From Hibiscus mutabilis (lineage: Eukaryota > Streptophyta > Magnoliopsida > Malvales > Malvaceae), in the NCBI GenBank assembly GCA_019671005.1, contig CM033712.1, positions 71,064,479 to 71,128,478 on the forward strand: a stretch of 64,000 nt of DNA, in the 5' to 3' direction. A model generated the notes under the pieces. The model ran no database searches. It was not told where the DNA came from and was given only the letters and a program-made list of their open reading frames with translations. Each line of letters begins with the position of its first letter. Position 1 is the stretch's first letter. Made by a program: the position numbers and the translations under genes. Shown in pieces: positions 11,204-24,352 of this stretch.

Positions 11204-11703
11204 AGGAGAGTATTTCAATCTGAATATTGTCCAAGAGTTCCATTTCTGTACTTGCATATTGGCCGAAAAAAAATTTCACTGTAAAGCCAGCATGCATTGA
11301 TGCAATAATGATGTAACTTATTATCTGCAATCTTCTAACATTAGTCATGGATGCCAAATTTAGATGGAAGTAATTACACCAACTTCTGTTTGCAGCAAAT
11401 AAATTAATAATAGCAGGAAGGAAAGTAATTAAGGAACTTTAACCAATATTTAAATCAAAAACACAGAACATATAAATTAAATGACATAAATCCATTAGAT
11501 GTTTACATCTCAACTGAAGTACATCCCTCATCAGACCAACCAAAAACCATTCTCATCCATACTATACATCAATGATATGTACAACATCAAAGGAAGCAAC
11601 AAAAGAATTGCATGGCAAATGAAGATCAAGATAAAATTAAAATGCACAAGATTTGAAAACCAGACAAAAAACGAAAATTTTGGATAGCTCTTGGTTTTCA
11701 AAA

Positions 11704-13930
11704 TCAACATTTTGGAAGATCAGACGGTGGTGGTTGCAACTTTTGGTTCGGTCCCGCACCATCCAAGACTATCCATGCCATTCTTAGTCCCCAGCTTGTG
11801 TGAACATCCAAGTGACAGTGCATGAACCATGCCCCTATAAAGAAAAATACAGATTATTTCTCAAATCATACCTTATTCTCATTTTGTTGGGGTTGAAAAA
11901 ACAGATAATTTACCTGGGTTGTCTGCGAAGAACCGAATGGCAATCCAACCACCGGAAGGAACACCAGCTGTATTCCTCTCCATTGGATCAGCGAGATTGA
12001 ATTTGGCAGGGTCCTTACTTGGATCAAAGTTTCCAAAACCTTGTCCAACAATGAAAAAATTGTATCCATGAAGATGAAGCGGGTGACTCTCCGCACCAAG
12101 AATGCCAGTGTCCTGCAACACCAGCTCAACACTCGTGTTAAACGGTAGCACCACCACGCGAGTGCCGTTGATCACATTCGTGTTATTTGGTCCACTTCCG
12201 GTATAATTAAATGGGATTAATGGTTGTGTAGGAAAGTCAGTAGTGTAAACTCCATTAGATTGTCCAAAGTAGTGGGCTTGGAGTATAGCAACAGTTGGGA
12301 ATGAAAATGAAACATTGTTTACAGAAGCAGCAAATTTGCTTGAATTATTAGGTCCTTGGCAGGTTGTGTTTTTCGGACAGGGGCTCGTCCCAAGTCCTAC
12401 AGTAAAGAAAAATTTCTTGTCGACCGTTTTTGGTACGTTAGCAGGGAATTTAGCATTGGCCAAGCTACGAAATCTCCCTGTATAGTTTGCAACAAATCCT
12501 GTAGCATTAATAGAAGGGAGGATTGGTTGCATTAAAGTAAGATTTTTAGATGATTTGTGATTGGATGGATGTTCATATTCAAGAATTCCGACTGTGGTCG
12601 AGTTATCAAAGGTGCCTTGTCCAGTGAAGTAAGGACTTGCAGCCATGAGGAAGGAGGCATTGGGGTATTCAGGCTTGGTTTTCAGAAGAACGTTTGTGGT
12701 TTGGCCTGGGGAGATAATGAGCTTATCGGTTTCGAAAGGTTTGGTATATACGGCATCTCCTTCGACCACCATTACCGTGTGATTGGCGATGCTGAAGAAA
12801 AGTTCATCGTTGAGTGCAGCATTGATCAATCGGAGGAGGTATGTCTTTCCTGGCTTCACCTTCAGCTTATACGTATCTGCAACACTCGTGCCAAAAACGA
12901 CAGCGTTAAACTCAAACTTTACACTAACTACAGTGTTCCTAACAACTTTTTCAACTAACCGTGATGTCCATTTCATTGCAAAAAATGTTTATGCTTTAAC
13001 ATTAACTGATATATACCTTTAGATGAACAGTTGTAGAGTGGCCCTGGAAGTCCATTGATAGTATATGCATCAGAAACATTGGGTCCACCACCTGTCTTAA
13101 GTGCTTGGCTGATTATAGCTTCAGGGTCTGAATTGAACCACTCTCCTGAAATCCCAAATCCATGCAGATAGCAGTTTTAGGACAATCTGAAAAGACATGA
13201 AGCTGATGCATATGGCTACAATGTTACAGGCAAATTTCTTACCAAGCATGATGATGACTTCCTTGTGTGGTTTCACGAACGGGTAAGACTCGTTGTGCTT
13301 TGGGAGGATGATTATCGGTCCATAGATCGATGCTCTCAACCAGGAGATGTGTGCATGCCACCACAGTGTTCCTCTTTGCCCTGTGATTGTGAAGTTGTAA
13401 ATGTATGACTGGTTTGTTTGTATGGGACACTGTGTTATGTAAGACGGTCCATCCGACCATCCGCTTGTTAGCTGTCGAATCCCATGCCTGTTCCCGGAAA
13501 CGAAAACAAAAACCTCTTAAACCACCATATCACTAAAAACAAGTTTAACATGCATTAACATTTGAATTAAAGATTCATACCAGTGAAGGGTGACATTATT
13601 GGCAATATGGTTAACCACCTTAACAATCACTTGTCACCTTCCCGAGCCACTAACCGAGGCCCGGGAAACTTCCGGTTCACGGTCAGAAGGGTCCTTGTGT
13701 GGCACAGTCTTGTAACATTGTGGTAGTCAATCTTTAATCATTTAACAACAAAAGGATATTAGAACATCAAACCATAAAAAAAAAAGTTGAAAAAAAAAAC
13801 CAAAGAACTGTTCCAATAGTGTTACATTGAACTTGTAGTGCCTTGTTTCACCAGCTGCATTCTCCAGCAATAACAATACAACCAAGGCAGAAAAGAGCAT
13901 TGCGGATGACATCGGACATGAGGTCGCCAT
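11704..13930 (-). CDS. Laccase (multicopper oxidase), LAC7-like, one frameshift
   Basis: A secreted copper oxidase of the lignin/phenolic pathway. Exons on the minus strand: 13826-13930, 13581-13731, 13243-13487, 13017-13145, 11914-12876 and 11704-11834; all introns are GT-AG. The exons total 1724 bases, one short of a complete 574-residue laccase. Residues 1-27 form a signal peptide (hydrophobic ALVVLLLL core). Copper ligands present: HWHG across the second intron (about residue 85), WWHAHISW (about 127), HPLHLHGYNFF (about 465) and HCHLDVHTSWGLRM (about 536). It ends SDLPKC like its relatives. One base is missing near 13631 (AAA reduced to AA after the EGD codons), which creates an immediate stop. 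Since everything else is intact, this is either a recent null or a sequence error. A LAC7-type assignment is likely but not proven. Confidence 0.88.
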
Positions 13931-14017
13931 AGCAGTTTTGGTGAAGAAACAATGTGCAAACTTTTATTTTGTTGTAAGTTTTGAAGAGAAAATACAACTC
14001 AAGAACAAGAAGCTGTC

Positions 14018-14030
14018 TATAAATATATGG
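14018..14030 (-). promoter_or_regulatory. Likely TATA box of the laccase gene
   Basis: On the minus strand TATATTTATAG lies about 90 bp upstream of the laccase ATG (13930), a normal distance for a short plant 5' leader. Confidence 0.4.
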
Positions 14031-16556
14031 TTGAATTGTTGATTAGGTGGTAAGGTTTTCAATGTTAGAGTTACTGAGAAGATTCTGGGCAATGGTTTTG
14101 GTCCAGCTTAATTTTAGAGTGTTGATAAAGTAAGATTTGTTTTGTCTAAACTTTTAAGTAAATCTTGATTACCAGAATGACCTTTACAAAGACATAAACA
14201 GGTAGATTATGCACATCAAATCCCTCACTTAAAATCTACTTAGTTCCTTGTTATGCAATTAAAAACAAGTCAAATTTCTAGGACTAGTTGTACGAACAGA
14301 CAAATCCCATACCCGGTATTAACCTAGTTGACAACACAAAAGGTCAATCCTGTAAGAAATTACCCCCCAAAAATCTCTAATTCCTTTAGGAAATACGATA
14401 GTTAATCAGGTATATTTAGTACTGTTGTTCTCATTCACCAACTACTGAAAAGATGCCTTTTAAAAGCATTTTGAGAGTTGATTAATCCCCATGACTTTGG
14501 GCTATTTTCACCTAATGTACTTGAAATTCTCTTTCAATTTCCCTGGTGCACTTTTTTCAGACCGTTCCAACAATAAATATTTGAATTCTGATTTCACATT
14601 TAAGGAGTCTTTGGCAATTTAATGGGCAATATAATAAAGCAAAAGTTGTGTCCATTGTTATGTTACCATATTCTCAAGCTACTTGCTACTTCTTCTTCCC
14701 TTTTTTGCAAATTCTCGAGAACCCACAACTGTTTTGACTTTGAAACTAAGGAATAAAATTGAATGATTTTCATTTAATCAACACGTTAACTGGTATTATA
14801 CTGCTCCATATCCGTTTCAAGTCCTATACTAGAGATGTTAAATAACGTTGTAGCAAGTGCAAGCGTGAGGAAGGAACATTTGTTTAAACCGGAAAAAGGT
14901 GGTTGGGCTTGAAAGTTTGAAACAAAGACCTTAAGGCATGTTGGCACCAGTTGTTGTCTGCCAAAAGTTTGGAGGAGAAGGATGTTCCATCCGAAACCCC
15001 ATGAAGAGTGGTCATCGTCAAACAAGCTCCACTGTACCCGTTGCTTGCCCTCTCAACAAAATTGATTGGTCAAACCTATAAATCTTCCACTTCACTGCTT
15101 GCACCTTTTGCCCAACTGCTAAGGTTAAGTTTGTGGTGTTTTGGTTTTGGATTTGCATGTATACTATACAAGATATACTTGATAAATTACCTCTAATGGT
15201 GGAGCAACTACATTTGGCCTGTTGGTCAAGCTGCTCATTTTTGTTTCCTCATATTTACATAGGTTATGGGAGCACTCTCCTTCCTTCTTCTAGAGTTCTC
15301 TTTCCCCTCCCCTCTAAATTTAGAATTTATCAAAAAATACATCTCTTCATCATATTAGAATCTCGGTTTTAGGGTTTTAGTTAAGGTGTTAAGGAATATT
15401 CAATCAATTGAATCAATCCATACCGAATCAATATTTATATTATTTTATGTAGGTGAAGTACATATTATCATCTTCATATTAATAAATATATTTATGACAT
15501 CCTCAAATATTAAAGGAAATATAAACATTTTCCAAAGATATTTTCACATAAGTTCCAACAATTTATAGCTTGAAATCGGGACAGAATGATTAGTATCACC
15601 ATCAAAATGGGGTGGGAAGGGAACTAATTATCATAGTTATGCTAATAATTAAATATACGAAAAGATAATCCTTCATTTTAAAAAAAGAAAACATTTTTTT
15701 TTCTTTACAATTTTTAAAATGTACATTAAACATTTTTAAAAGTAAACTCCCTCGTTTTTCTTTTTCTATTTTTTTATCTAATCTCTATAAAAAAAAGTAG
15801 GATTATAAGGGCGGAAAACTTTCCCATCAAAACCTTTAACATTGTTGTATTTCCAAGAAATAAATGAAATACTTAATAGTAATTTTAATCTCGTTATTTC
15901 AACGAGCAATGCATAGGATGGTAATCCTATTTTTTAATACTTAAAATGATTCTAATTAAAGGTTTACAAAATATGAGAGCTCAAATCAGGGTTTAATATC
16001 TTTCTTTAAAGATGAATTCAAATTAATATGGGGGTTTTAAATCAAACTAATAATTGAATTTAATAAGGATGTATAGTCCTAAACATAAGATGATGGCCCA
16101 ACAGGCCTCGAAACGTGGCATAATCACAACCCAACAACATGGCCCAAATAAGGATCCGCTTAGGTTGGTATAAAGTGTTACATCTGATACGAGTATCAAC
16201 GATTAGCTACCTCGTAGTAGTGGAGAAAATGACATGGTCGTGTAAATAACTATGAGTAGAGTTTTTTTAACCTATTTTATCCAGGGAAGAAGAAATGGGG
16301 ATTGTTCTTATTGAAGTTAGAACCCGGTATTTAAGGAAAGGGATTAAATGTCAACAAAAGACTTTAACTATCTGCTTTAATTTGTATTGAATAATTATGG
16401 GTAGAATTAGATTCAAAATACAAGTGTTGATATCATTTTTTTAACCCATGAAATAATTTGATTTTTGGGATAAAACCAAAAACAAATAATTGTGGACGGT
16501 GAAACAAAAGAGCATGTGGCTCACTTTGCAGAAAAAGCTTCTAGAAAAAGTGGTCC

Positions 16557-16585
16557 TTCAGTTTCAGTTTCAGTTTCAGTTTCAG
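16557..16585. repeat. Hexamer microsatellite (TTTCAG)n
   Basis: Nearly five perfect tandem copies of TTTCAG. Confidence 0.9.
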
Positions 16586-17393
16586 ATATTGAAGAAAAGG
16601 CCTCCATCTTACTCCCGACAAGCTTAGAATCACCATTTCTTTTATTTCTAGGAGGAGGGAAGAACACAATCTGCTAAGTGTTTTTACTATAGAAAATTTT
16701 CGCATGATATCTACGGAATTAGACTTAGGACTAGTTTGACATTACTTTTAAAAAATGCGGTGCAAAAGTGATTTTAAAAAGTACTTTTAAATGATTTGGT
16801 TTAAAATATGAGTGTTTAGTATTTATGTCAAAAAGTACTTTTAAGTAGATAAAATATATATTTTGAACATTCTTTTTAAAAATATAAAAGTATTTGTGAT
16901 ATAAACGAAGATATATAATTAATTTTACTTAAAAATACTTTTAAAAAAAAACTAAAATTTTAAATTTTTAACTTTTAAAATGCAATTTTCAAACCATAAT
17001 AAAAATAATTTTAGCCTCAAAAGTTAGACCTCAATATTTAAGTAGAAGTAGAGAGTGAGTATATTATCCCAATTCCCAACAATGTAAACAATCCATCAAC
17101 TTTCCTATGCCGTGTGAAAAGACATCAACTTGTGGACCAAACAGCAAATAAAGACAGCCCTAGGTGTGGCATTGAAATGGTAATAACTTGTGGTGTAAGA
17201 TAACACATTGACTTACGTACACAAAGGGATGAGGAAAAGCTTTAATCAAATCCCATTTCATGGTTTATTTGTAGATTGAGTTTAGCCACATGGTTCTTAA
17301 AAACCAAGCACCACATCCTCTCAGTCTCTGTTATAGATAAATGTGTGAACCATGGAATTAAAAAAAAAAATCTCTATCTCCTACGTACAATAG

Positions 17394-17435
17394 ATGGCTA
17401 TGGCTATGGCTATGGCTATGGCTATGGCTATGGCT
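17394..17435. repeat. Hexamer microsatellite (ATGGCT)7
   Basis: Seven perfect tandem copies of ATGGCT. The small open frame across it is a by-product of the repeat. Confidence 0.95.
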
Positions 17436-19014
17436 ATGCCACTCAGCTGAATACGAGTCTAGAATTACCAATACCATGGCAATTGCTACGTCTCTAGGGT
17501 TCCTTTACACTCGTTTAGACCTAGGGTGTAATAATGCGAGGCCAGTGGCAGTGAAAGTGGACTAGATTTTCAGTGTTGCTTTTTGGGTTAGACTTGGACA
17601 ATCGTGTGGGTCCTCTTTTATTTGTCCCCATCTCCATCCGACTACATACTCCCAGCTTGAAATTTGTATTGTTTTGATTTACGTTGAGAAAAAAAAAATT
17701 GATACAATTTTACACGTCTTTTTGTCAAGTTTTATATAAATATATTTGGTCGGTTAATTAAGTTATTCATCTTTATTTTTTTATATTATTTTAGGTCATA
17801 TGTTTTAGGGTCACTATGAGCTCTCCTCTTTCTTATCCTAGAGTTTATTTTTCTCTTTTCTCTAGGTAGGATTATGATTAAAATTATAATTAAAATTTGT
17901 TAAAAAAAAGAGACTAAAAGTTTAGTTTAAGGATTTAGGTTTGAAATGTAAGGTTAGAATATAGAATTTAGAATTTAAATTTTATAGTATAAATATGCAT
18001 AATTGTGTAAAATTTATTTCAGGTGAAGGCATGCGTATAAAAAATTTACTCTTATTTTTATGTCTTTAATATTAAAAAAACTCCAACCTTAAATTATTTT
18101 TTTACATTTTAGGTAACTAATATTTTTTACTGTTTCTTTTTTTATTTAATTTTTTTATCTAATAAAAATTTTATAAAAGACCATATTTGTATACCATAAA
18201 GGATTAGAAGCAGCTATAATCCAGAACCCAATGATTGGAAGAAAGCAAAACTCAGATAAGCATCATCTCCAGGCTCCAGCACAAGCCAATCATTTGTTGT
18301 GGGGATTATTTTTTTAATTATTAAATCTAAGTTTGTATGACCCAACAATTTGAATAATTATACAAAATTTTCTAAACTGCCAACAAATAATATTATAACC
18401 TCAAGACTTAATTCATCCAATAACCAGAAGCCAACACCTAGTACTTCAAAATAATAAGAAAAACAATATTTATAGTTTAAAAAGATTTTAATAATAAGAA
18501 AAACAATATATTAGGTCTGGTGTATATTTTAATTTTAAATGGGGTTAAAATAATTGAGGGAAAAGAGTTAAAAATGGTCCGACCAATCCTCCACCACAAA
18601 AAACCAATGTTTCATTTATTTATTTATTTCCCCAAAACGTAACGATCTAGCATAGTATAATGTATGGATTTCCCAATGAGAATGAAAGGACTCCCTAATT
18701 CTAAACACTTCTTTACTATATTTCCCCTGTTAAATCTTTGAATAAATCATATGAGGACCATTCCTCAAAAAAAAATCATATAAGGACCCATGAGATGAAT
18801 CACTCATCAACATTTGTCTCCATTGTATAACATAAAGTGTAAAAGTGACATTGAATTCATTATCTTCTAATCACAATTTAAATACTCTCAACCAGACACT
18901 TGTCTTAAGAGACCATTTTGAACCATATAAGTTGTATTCATCAACAATGTTTCTCTAAAATATTGAATCTTCTCTTTTAAACCCTTAAAATCACCGACTC
19001 TTAACACATGAATT

Positions 19015-19201
19015 CAGGGACGGAGTTAGGATCAAACTTTGGGAGGGGCAAGAGTCTATTAAACTTTTAAATCTAAAATTTGGGAGGGGCAATTGTCTTA
19101 TTTAATTAATATTTAAACTAAAAATGACCTAAAATACTATTATACCAAAAATTTTGGGAGCGGCAATAGCCCCTCCCATCCCCTATACACCTCCCTCCCT
19201 G
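19015..19201. mobile_element. hAT-type MITE, 187 bp, with 8 bp target duplication
   Basis: The element opens CAGGGACGGAG and closes CTCCCTCCCTG, giving inverted ends CAGGGA-GGAG. It is flanked on both sides by CATGAATT (19007-19014 and 19202-19209), a perfect 8 bp target duplication. CAGGG-type ends with an 8 bp duplication are typical of hAT elements. It has no coding capacity. Confidence 0.85.
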
Positions 19202-19209
19202 CATGAATT

Positions 19210-20770
19210 GTGTGAACCGATGTCAACTTTTTCCATCACATTATGCATACTTCCTTTGCAAAAGAATTCATATGAAATGAATCTATACTAAATTGGTTAA
19301 CCTAACGATTCTTATTCTTGAAAAATAAACTTTAGGTTTAAGCTTCAATTGGAAAACTTTGATCATATTTTATGTTGATATACCATACTATATGTTTGAT
19401 TATTCAATTATATATAAAAATATATATAAACATAATGCATAAATAGTTTTTTATTTTGTTGATGGTTCGAGTCTTAAAATTATGGATAGAATAAATTAAA
19501 TTTGAATGGTCGCTATTATAATTTCTGTTATACTTAATCGAAATTAATCAATCAATTACCACATAAAAATAATAAATATATATATAGTTAGATGCTTAAT
19601 TATAACATTTCGTATACTTAACAACAAGCATTAGGATTAGTCCTTTTCACCTTGCGTCACTGGACGCATTAACTCCAATTATACACACACCTCCATGAAA
19701 TTTTATCTTACTTTATTTATATTTTTAATACATTTAATTGTTTAATACATAAAATGATTTTATAATAATTATAATTACATTATTGACACTAGGAAAAAGT
19801 ATTTTTTTTCTTCCATACAATATTTAAACTATTCAAACCCTAAATATAAGAATATTAGAAGTTTAAATGTACTCTAACTCATATATTCCTCAATTTTACA
19901 ATAGCAACGACGGTATAACATACATTTATTATCAATTTTATTTTTTTGCATATTGAGTCTATGCAAAATTCGATCTAAATTAGTCGACCAATAAATCAAA
20001 TACCGCTGATATTTTTGTAAAATTATAATTGTTTTCAATTTTAGGGTTTAAGAGTTTAGGTTTAGTGGTTTATGTTCTATAGTGTAAAATTTAGAGTTTA
20101 TGGTTAGAATTTAAAACAAAACAAAAAAAGTTTAAATTTAGACCATTCATCATCATATCTAATCTTTAAATTTTATAAAGAAAAAAATAGATATTTTGTA
20201 AATTTATTTTACACAATTTATATATCAAAATATAACCTTTTCAAAAAATAATCTATGCATAAACAAATTGTAATCTTAATGAATCTAAAAGAAAACAAAT
20301 CAAAGTTTCTAAATTCTAGACCATTCATCATTATATCTAATCTCTCCATAATTTTACAAAGAAAAGTATTTTGGAATTAATTATTGAAGTAAGGGTTAGA
20401 AATCTCTGGACTGAATTTTTAAACCAAAAACTAGCATTTTTAAATTTCTTTTATTTAAATAAAATACTCATTACTATTATTACAAGGAATCCAAGCCAGT
20501 GCAACAAGTTTTAAACTAAGCAAAAGAAGCTAATATATTGTGTTAGTAAAAAAAGAATGGATGAATTTTGAACCGTTCAAAATGGAGACAAAGACTAGAA
20601 CAACCTGAAAGAGAGTCTTATTTGAACATCTAACTCTGTTATTTAATCTTTTTAAAGATTCCTTGTTTGAAAACGAGAAAAAAATTTAGTAAAATTCTGT
20701 TGTTCTCGTTTCAACACAAGTAAAAAAAAAGATTTGATTTTTAAAATGAGAATGGAGCCAACCGTTTTTC
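19210..20770. other. AT-rich intergenic DNA
   Basis: No supported gene. There are degenerate TTTAGGGTTT-like tracts near 20040-20110. Its right edge is the promoter of the HAD gene. Confidence 0.55.
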
Positions 20771-20771
20771 C

Positions 20772-20780
20772 CTATAAAAC
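20772..20780 (+). promoter_or_regulatory. TATA box of HAD hydrolase gene
   Basis: CCCTATAAAACCCC is followed by a CT-rich leader (TCTCATCTTCCTCCCCCTCC), a common plant transcription-start context. A GT donor near 20918 suggests a 5'-leader intron reaching to about 21240. Confidence 0.5.
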
Positions 20781-21248
20781 CCCATTTTGCCTCTCTCATC
20801 TTCCTCCCCCTCCTTCGCTCCTTGGTTCTTCATTGTCTACAATATTACAGTCCCTCTGTTTTCTGACATTCTCCAAGGCTTTTCCTCTTACCATATCTTC
20901 TAGCTTTTCAAGCTTTGTAAGTTATTATTTCATTGCTGCCATGCTTAAATTCTCTTTCATTTGCTTTATGTTTTTCACATTTTCAAACAAAGTTGTCTGC
21001 TTTCTGGGTTTTCTTGGGGACAATAGTATAATGCATTTATTTGAAAAGCTTCAAAGAAATGCTAATTTTCTTTGATGGCAAAGTTGGGTTTTTGGTTTTA
21101 TTCCCAGAAAAATTATGAATCTTTTTCTTTGTTTAATGTCACCAACTGTTTCGAATTGTATCATTTTTGTTTGGAATATCAATTGTTAATCTTAGTTTGG
21201 ATATTATCTCAAGGTTCCTTGCCGAAAATGGAATATTAGAACCAATAC

Positions 21249-22641
21249 ATGCTAACTCAGAGGCCTAAATATGATTGTCTTTTGTTTGGTAAGCATAATA
21301 TAGTTGACAAGAACATGTTGATATATGAATTTAATGTCTGACAAGGATCTAATAACCATTTCCTTGAATTTGCAGATCTTGATGATACCCTTTATCCCCT
21401 TAGTTCTGGTCTTGCAAGAGAATGTGGAAAGAATATTAAAGGTAAACATTTTCATTGTCTCTTTTTTTTTTTGTATAAATATTTCATTGTAGTCTAAATG
21501 TTAAATGAATGGCATTTGCAGATTACATGGTCGAAAAGCTGGGAATTGAAAAGGACAAAATTGTTGAAGTGTCCAATCTTTTGTATAAGAATTATGGGAC
21601 AACAATGGCTGGCCTCAGGGTATTTACCCTTTTAACATCCTTTTCATTACATATATTTATAGTAAAAATCTATAAATCTAATGTATTGATTTCACCCTTT
21701 TCTCCTTTGCAGGCTCTTGGTTATGACTTTGACTATGATTAATACCACAGGTATTGAAAATATTCATTTTCCTTCATTTTTTAATATTTTTTTCTGTCTC
21801 TTTTGATTGATCTTTTTTTCCTACGTAACAGTTATGTTCATGGAAAGCTCCCTTATGATAACTTGAAACCAGATCTTCATTTGAGGAGTCTATTGATGAC
21901 TTTGCCTCTTAGAAAAATTGTAAGTTGTTGATTAACCTCAATGCTTATACAAGTTTTGAGCATGCTTTTATTCGATTGCCTCCTAACAAAACTTGATGTT
22001 GTTTCTTTGTTGATTTAGATCTTCACAAATGCAGACAGGGTCCATGCTGCTAAAGCTCTTAGCAAGCTCGGACTTGAAGACTGTTTCGAAGGGATTATCT
22101 GCTTCGAAACACTCAATCCTACCCATGAGAACATGGTTTCTGATGACGAAGACGAAATTGAATTCTTGGGATCATCTGCTAGAAGTGATGATAGTTGTAG
22201 CAGGAGCAGCCCTGAAATTTTTGACATAATCGGCCACTTTGCTCATCCAAATCCAGATGTAACATTACCCAAGACACCTATTGTCTGCAAGCCGCAAGAA
22301 TCCGCCATTGAGCGGGCTCTTGAGATTGCCAACATCAACCCTCAGAGAACAGTAAGATTATCTATATATTGTTCATCTGTCATGTATAAATTATAATTTC
22401 AGTCGACTGATGTTTTCCATTATTTCAGTTGTTCTTCGACGATAGTTTCCGCAACATCCAGGCCGGGAAACGTGTTGGTCTCCACACCGTCCTGGTTGGT
22501 TCTTCCCAGAGACCTAAAGGTGGAAATTATGCATTAGAAAGCATTCACAACATCAAGCAAGCATTACCGGAGCTATGGGAGACGGAGATGAAATCCGAAG
22601 TCAACTACCCTGGACCAGTGGAAACATCTGTGACAGCTTAG
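21249..22641 (+). CDS. HAD-superfamily phosphatase (SDT1-like), premature stop in exon 4
   Basis: HAD hydrolase of the pyrimidine-5'-nucleotidase / suppressor-of-disruption-of-TFIIS (SDT1) type; such proteins dephosphorylate small phosphorylated metabolites. Exons: 21249-21288, 21376-21441, 21522-21619, 21713-21750, 21832-21919, 22019-22351 and 22429-22641, all GT-AG, totalling 876 bases (291 residues). Motif I DLDDTLYP spans the first intron and contains the nucleophile Asp. Motif II is IIFTNADR (exon 6). The motif III lysine is in VCKPQESAIERAL, and motif IV is FFDDSFRNI (exon 7). Codon 78 is TAA (21740-21742), where relatives have an acidic residue before YHS (YDFDYD-stop-YHSYVHGKLPY). All other sites and frames are intact. 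It is therefore a recent null allele or a base error. Arabidopsis AT5G02230 is a likely counterpart (recalled). Confidence 0.85.
21740..21742 (+). other. In-frame stop codon in HAD gene
   Basis: TAA interrupts the frame inside a 38 bp exon. Changing the first base would give an acidic residue, as in relatives. The exon length and both splice sites are otherwise normal. Confidence 0.8.
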
Positions 22642-24352
22642 ATCATCTTACGTTTCCTATTATAGGAAAATGGCATAAAAATGGGTGGTGGGATCATATT
22701 GTCCCCATTCCCTTGTTCATATGATGTACATGTATTGTTGTGATGTTCATTATATATAATAATATATGGGTATAAAGGAGGGGAAGATTCTCCTCTTTCT
22801 ATGTTAATCTATGCTTCCTTCTGTTTGGGATTGCATAATCAGTGTTGTCTTAATCGATCTAAAGAGCGTGTCAATCACGATATCAATCTAATACATGATA
22901 CTGTATTTGGATGTAATCTCTCATATAATGGGAGATGTATATAATATATTCCAGGTCAGGCTACAGTTGTTTTTGCAATAATGAACTTATGCCAACAGTT
23001 GTTTAATTATTTTGGTACTCTGTGATATGTTACTGAATCAAACCAAAATAATTTATCTGGACATGGTTCCCCTGGTAGCTTCCGTAAGGACTGAAAAGTG
23101 GACTAGAAATCATAATTCTATGGATCTGTAAGCTTCACCAAACACCATAAATTCTCATCGCTCAAGTCTTTTTGGGGCTTTAACACCAATGAAACTGTAA
23201 GAGGAAGGACAATTGTGGAGACATCGAGGCCAGTTGAACACTTGAAAATAGTGATATTAGAAGGAAGCCAATCGCTGAGTCTGTGATTGATGCACATGGG
23301 AGTAGATCTATTGTTCAGATTTGGTCCAACCCATTTGAACTGACATTATATAAAATAAAATAACTTTGAAGCAGGACCAAGTGGATCAAATACAATAACT
23401 GACGTTGAGAAATAATTGATCACCAAGCGATTGGTTTCCATGGCTGTACTAATCAAAATTGCCTCAATCATGGCCTTTATTTGCAGATTTGGACCACCAC
23501 TATCAGCTCAGGAACTTTGCAGAAGAAGCCAGATTCTGCCACTCTAAATAAATAACCAATGTCTTGGGAACTGCTTCATTTTAATTGGTGACAAGTGAGT
23601 GCACCAACCCAACAAATATATATGTTTTTCTGAAGTGGTGGGTTTTGGAACATGCGTTGTTTTCATTTAAAAAGGAAAGCCCCTCGCTAGTTGCTTGAAT
23701 GTACCAGGTTTAGGTTAAAAATGCAGAATCCACCTTGCTGGATTTTAACACTGTTTTACATGGCTTCGGCCTTATGTTTAACCAATTTGTATTGACTACA
23801 TTGAGAGATTTTGATTACAATTTGCTTAAAATTGTAGATAATTCCATTAATATGTGCATTCAGAGGTATCCACTTCAACAAGTTAATAGTAAAGACATCT
23901 TTATCTGTAATACAATCATTTTCCCTGGTCAAGTTGCCTATATATGGAACCCTGGGAGGTTAGCTAAGATAAAAAAAAAATAAAGTAAAAAGCTAGTAAA
24001 TTGTACCGGTCCCAATTCTTCAAGTTGTTGATGTTCTAATTACTTTCAGCTCTGTAGAAGAAAACCAGATAATCAACTTCTTGCAGCATGCACCAGTAAA
24101 CCATTGCAATCAGTTGTCAAAATGTTTTACCATCTTATCTGCACATCTGCTTGTAATGTATGGCAATGATCTGGTTTCAGGACATTTCTCTCGTGTAATC
24201 CTACGTTCCCTAACCCCCAATGCAGAGTAACGACAATGTCTCGGTATGTAAGATGACATGGAAGAGGCACCCTGGAACCGATCATTACAACATAGGAAGA
24301 ATATGAATAAAGGCAATCCTTGAAACTTGAAAGTAAGCTAAATTCAATATCC
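22642..24352. other. Intergenic between two convergent genes
   Basis: Holds the 3' ends of the HAD gene (+) and the GRAS gene (-). No further gene or repeat with support is seen; the short open frames (for example 23735-23983) have no recognisable features. Confidence 0.55.

Larger units (their letters stand above)
14031..19006. other. Long AT-rich intergenic stretch
   Basis: About 5 kb is without supported genes on either strand. Open frames here are short and AT-biased. It contains two hexamer microsatellites (16557-16585 and 17394-17435) and loose TTTAGG/TTTAGAAT-rich tracts (about 17925-17990). Confidence 0.55.

Noticed and set aside
14786..15025. 79-codon minus-strand open frame upstream of the laccase
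   Set aside because: No motif, no splice continuation and AT-rich flanks; not supported as a gene.
23735..23983. 82-codon open frame between HAD and GRAS genes
   Set aside because: No recognisable domain, and codon use is like random AT-rich DNA.
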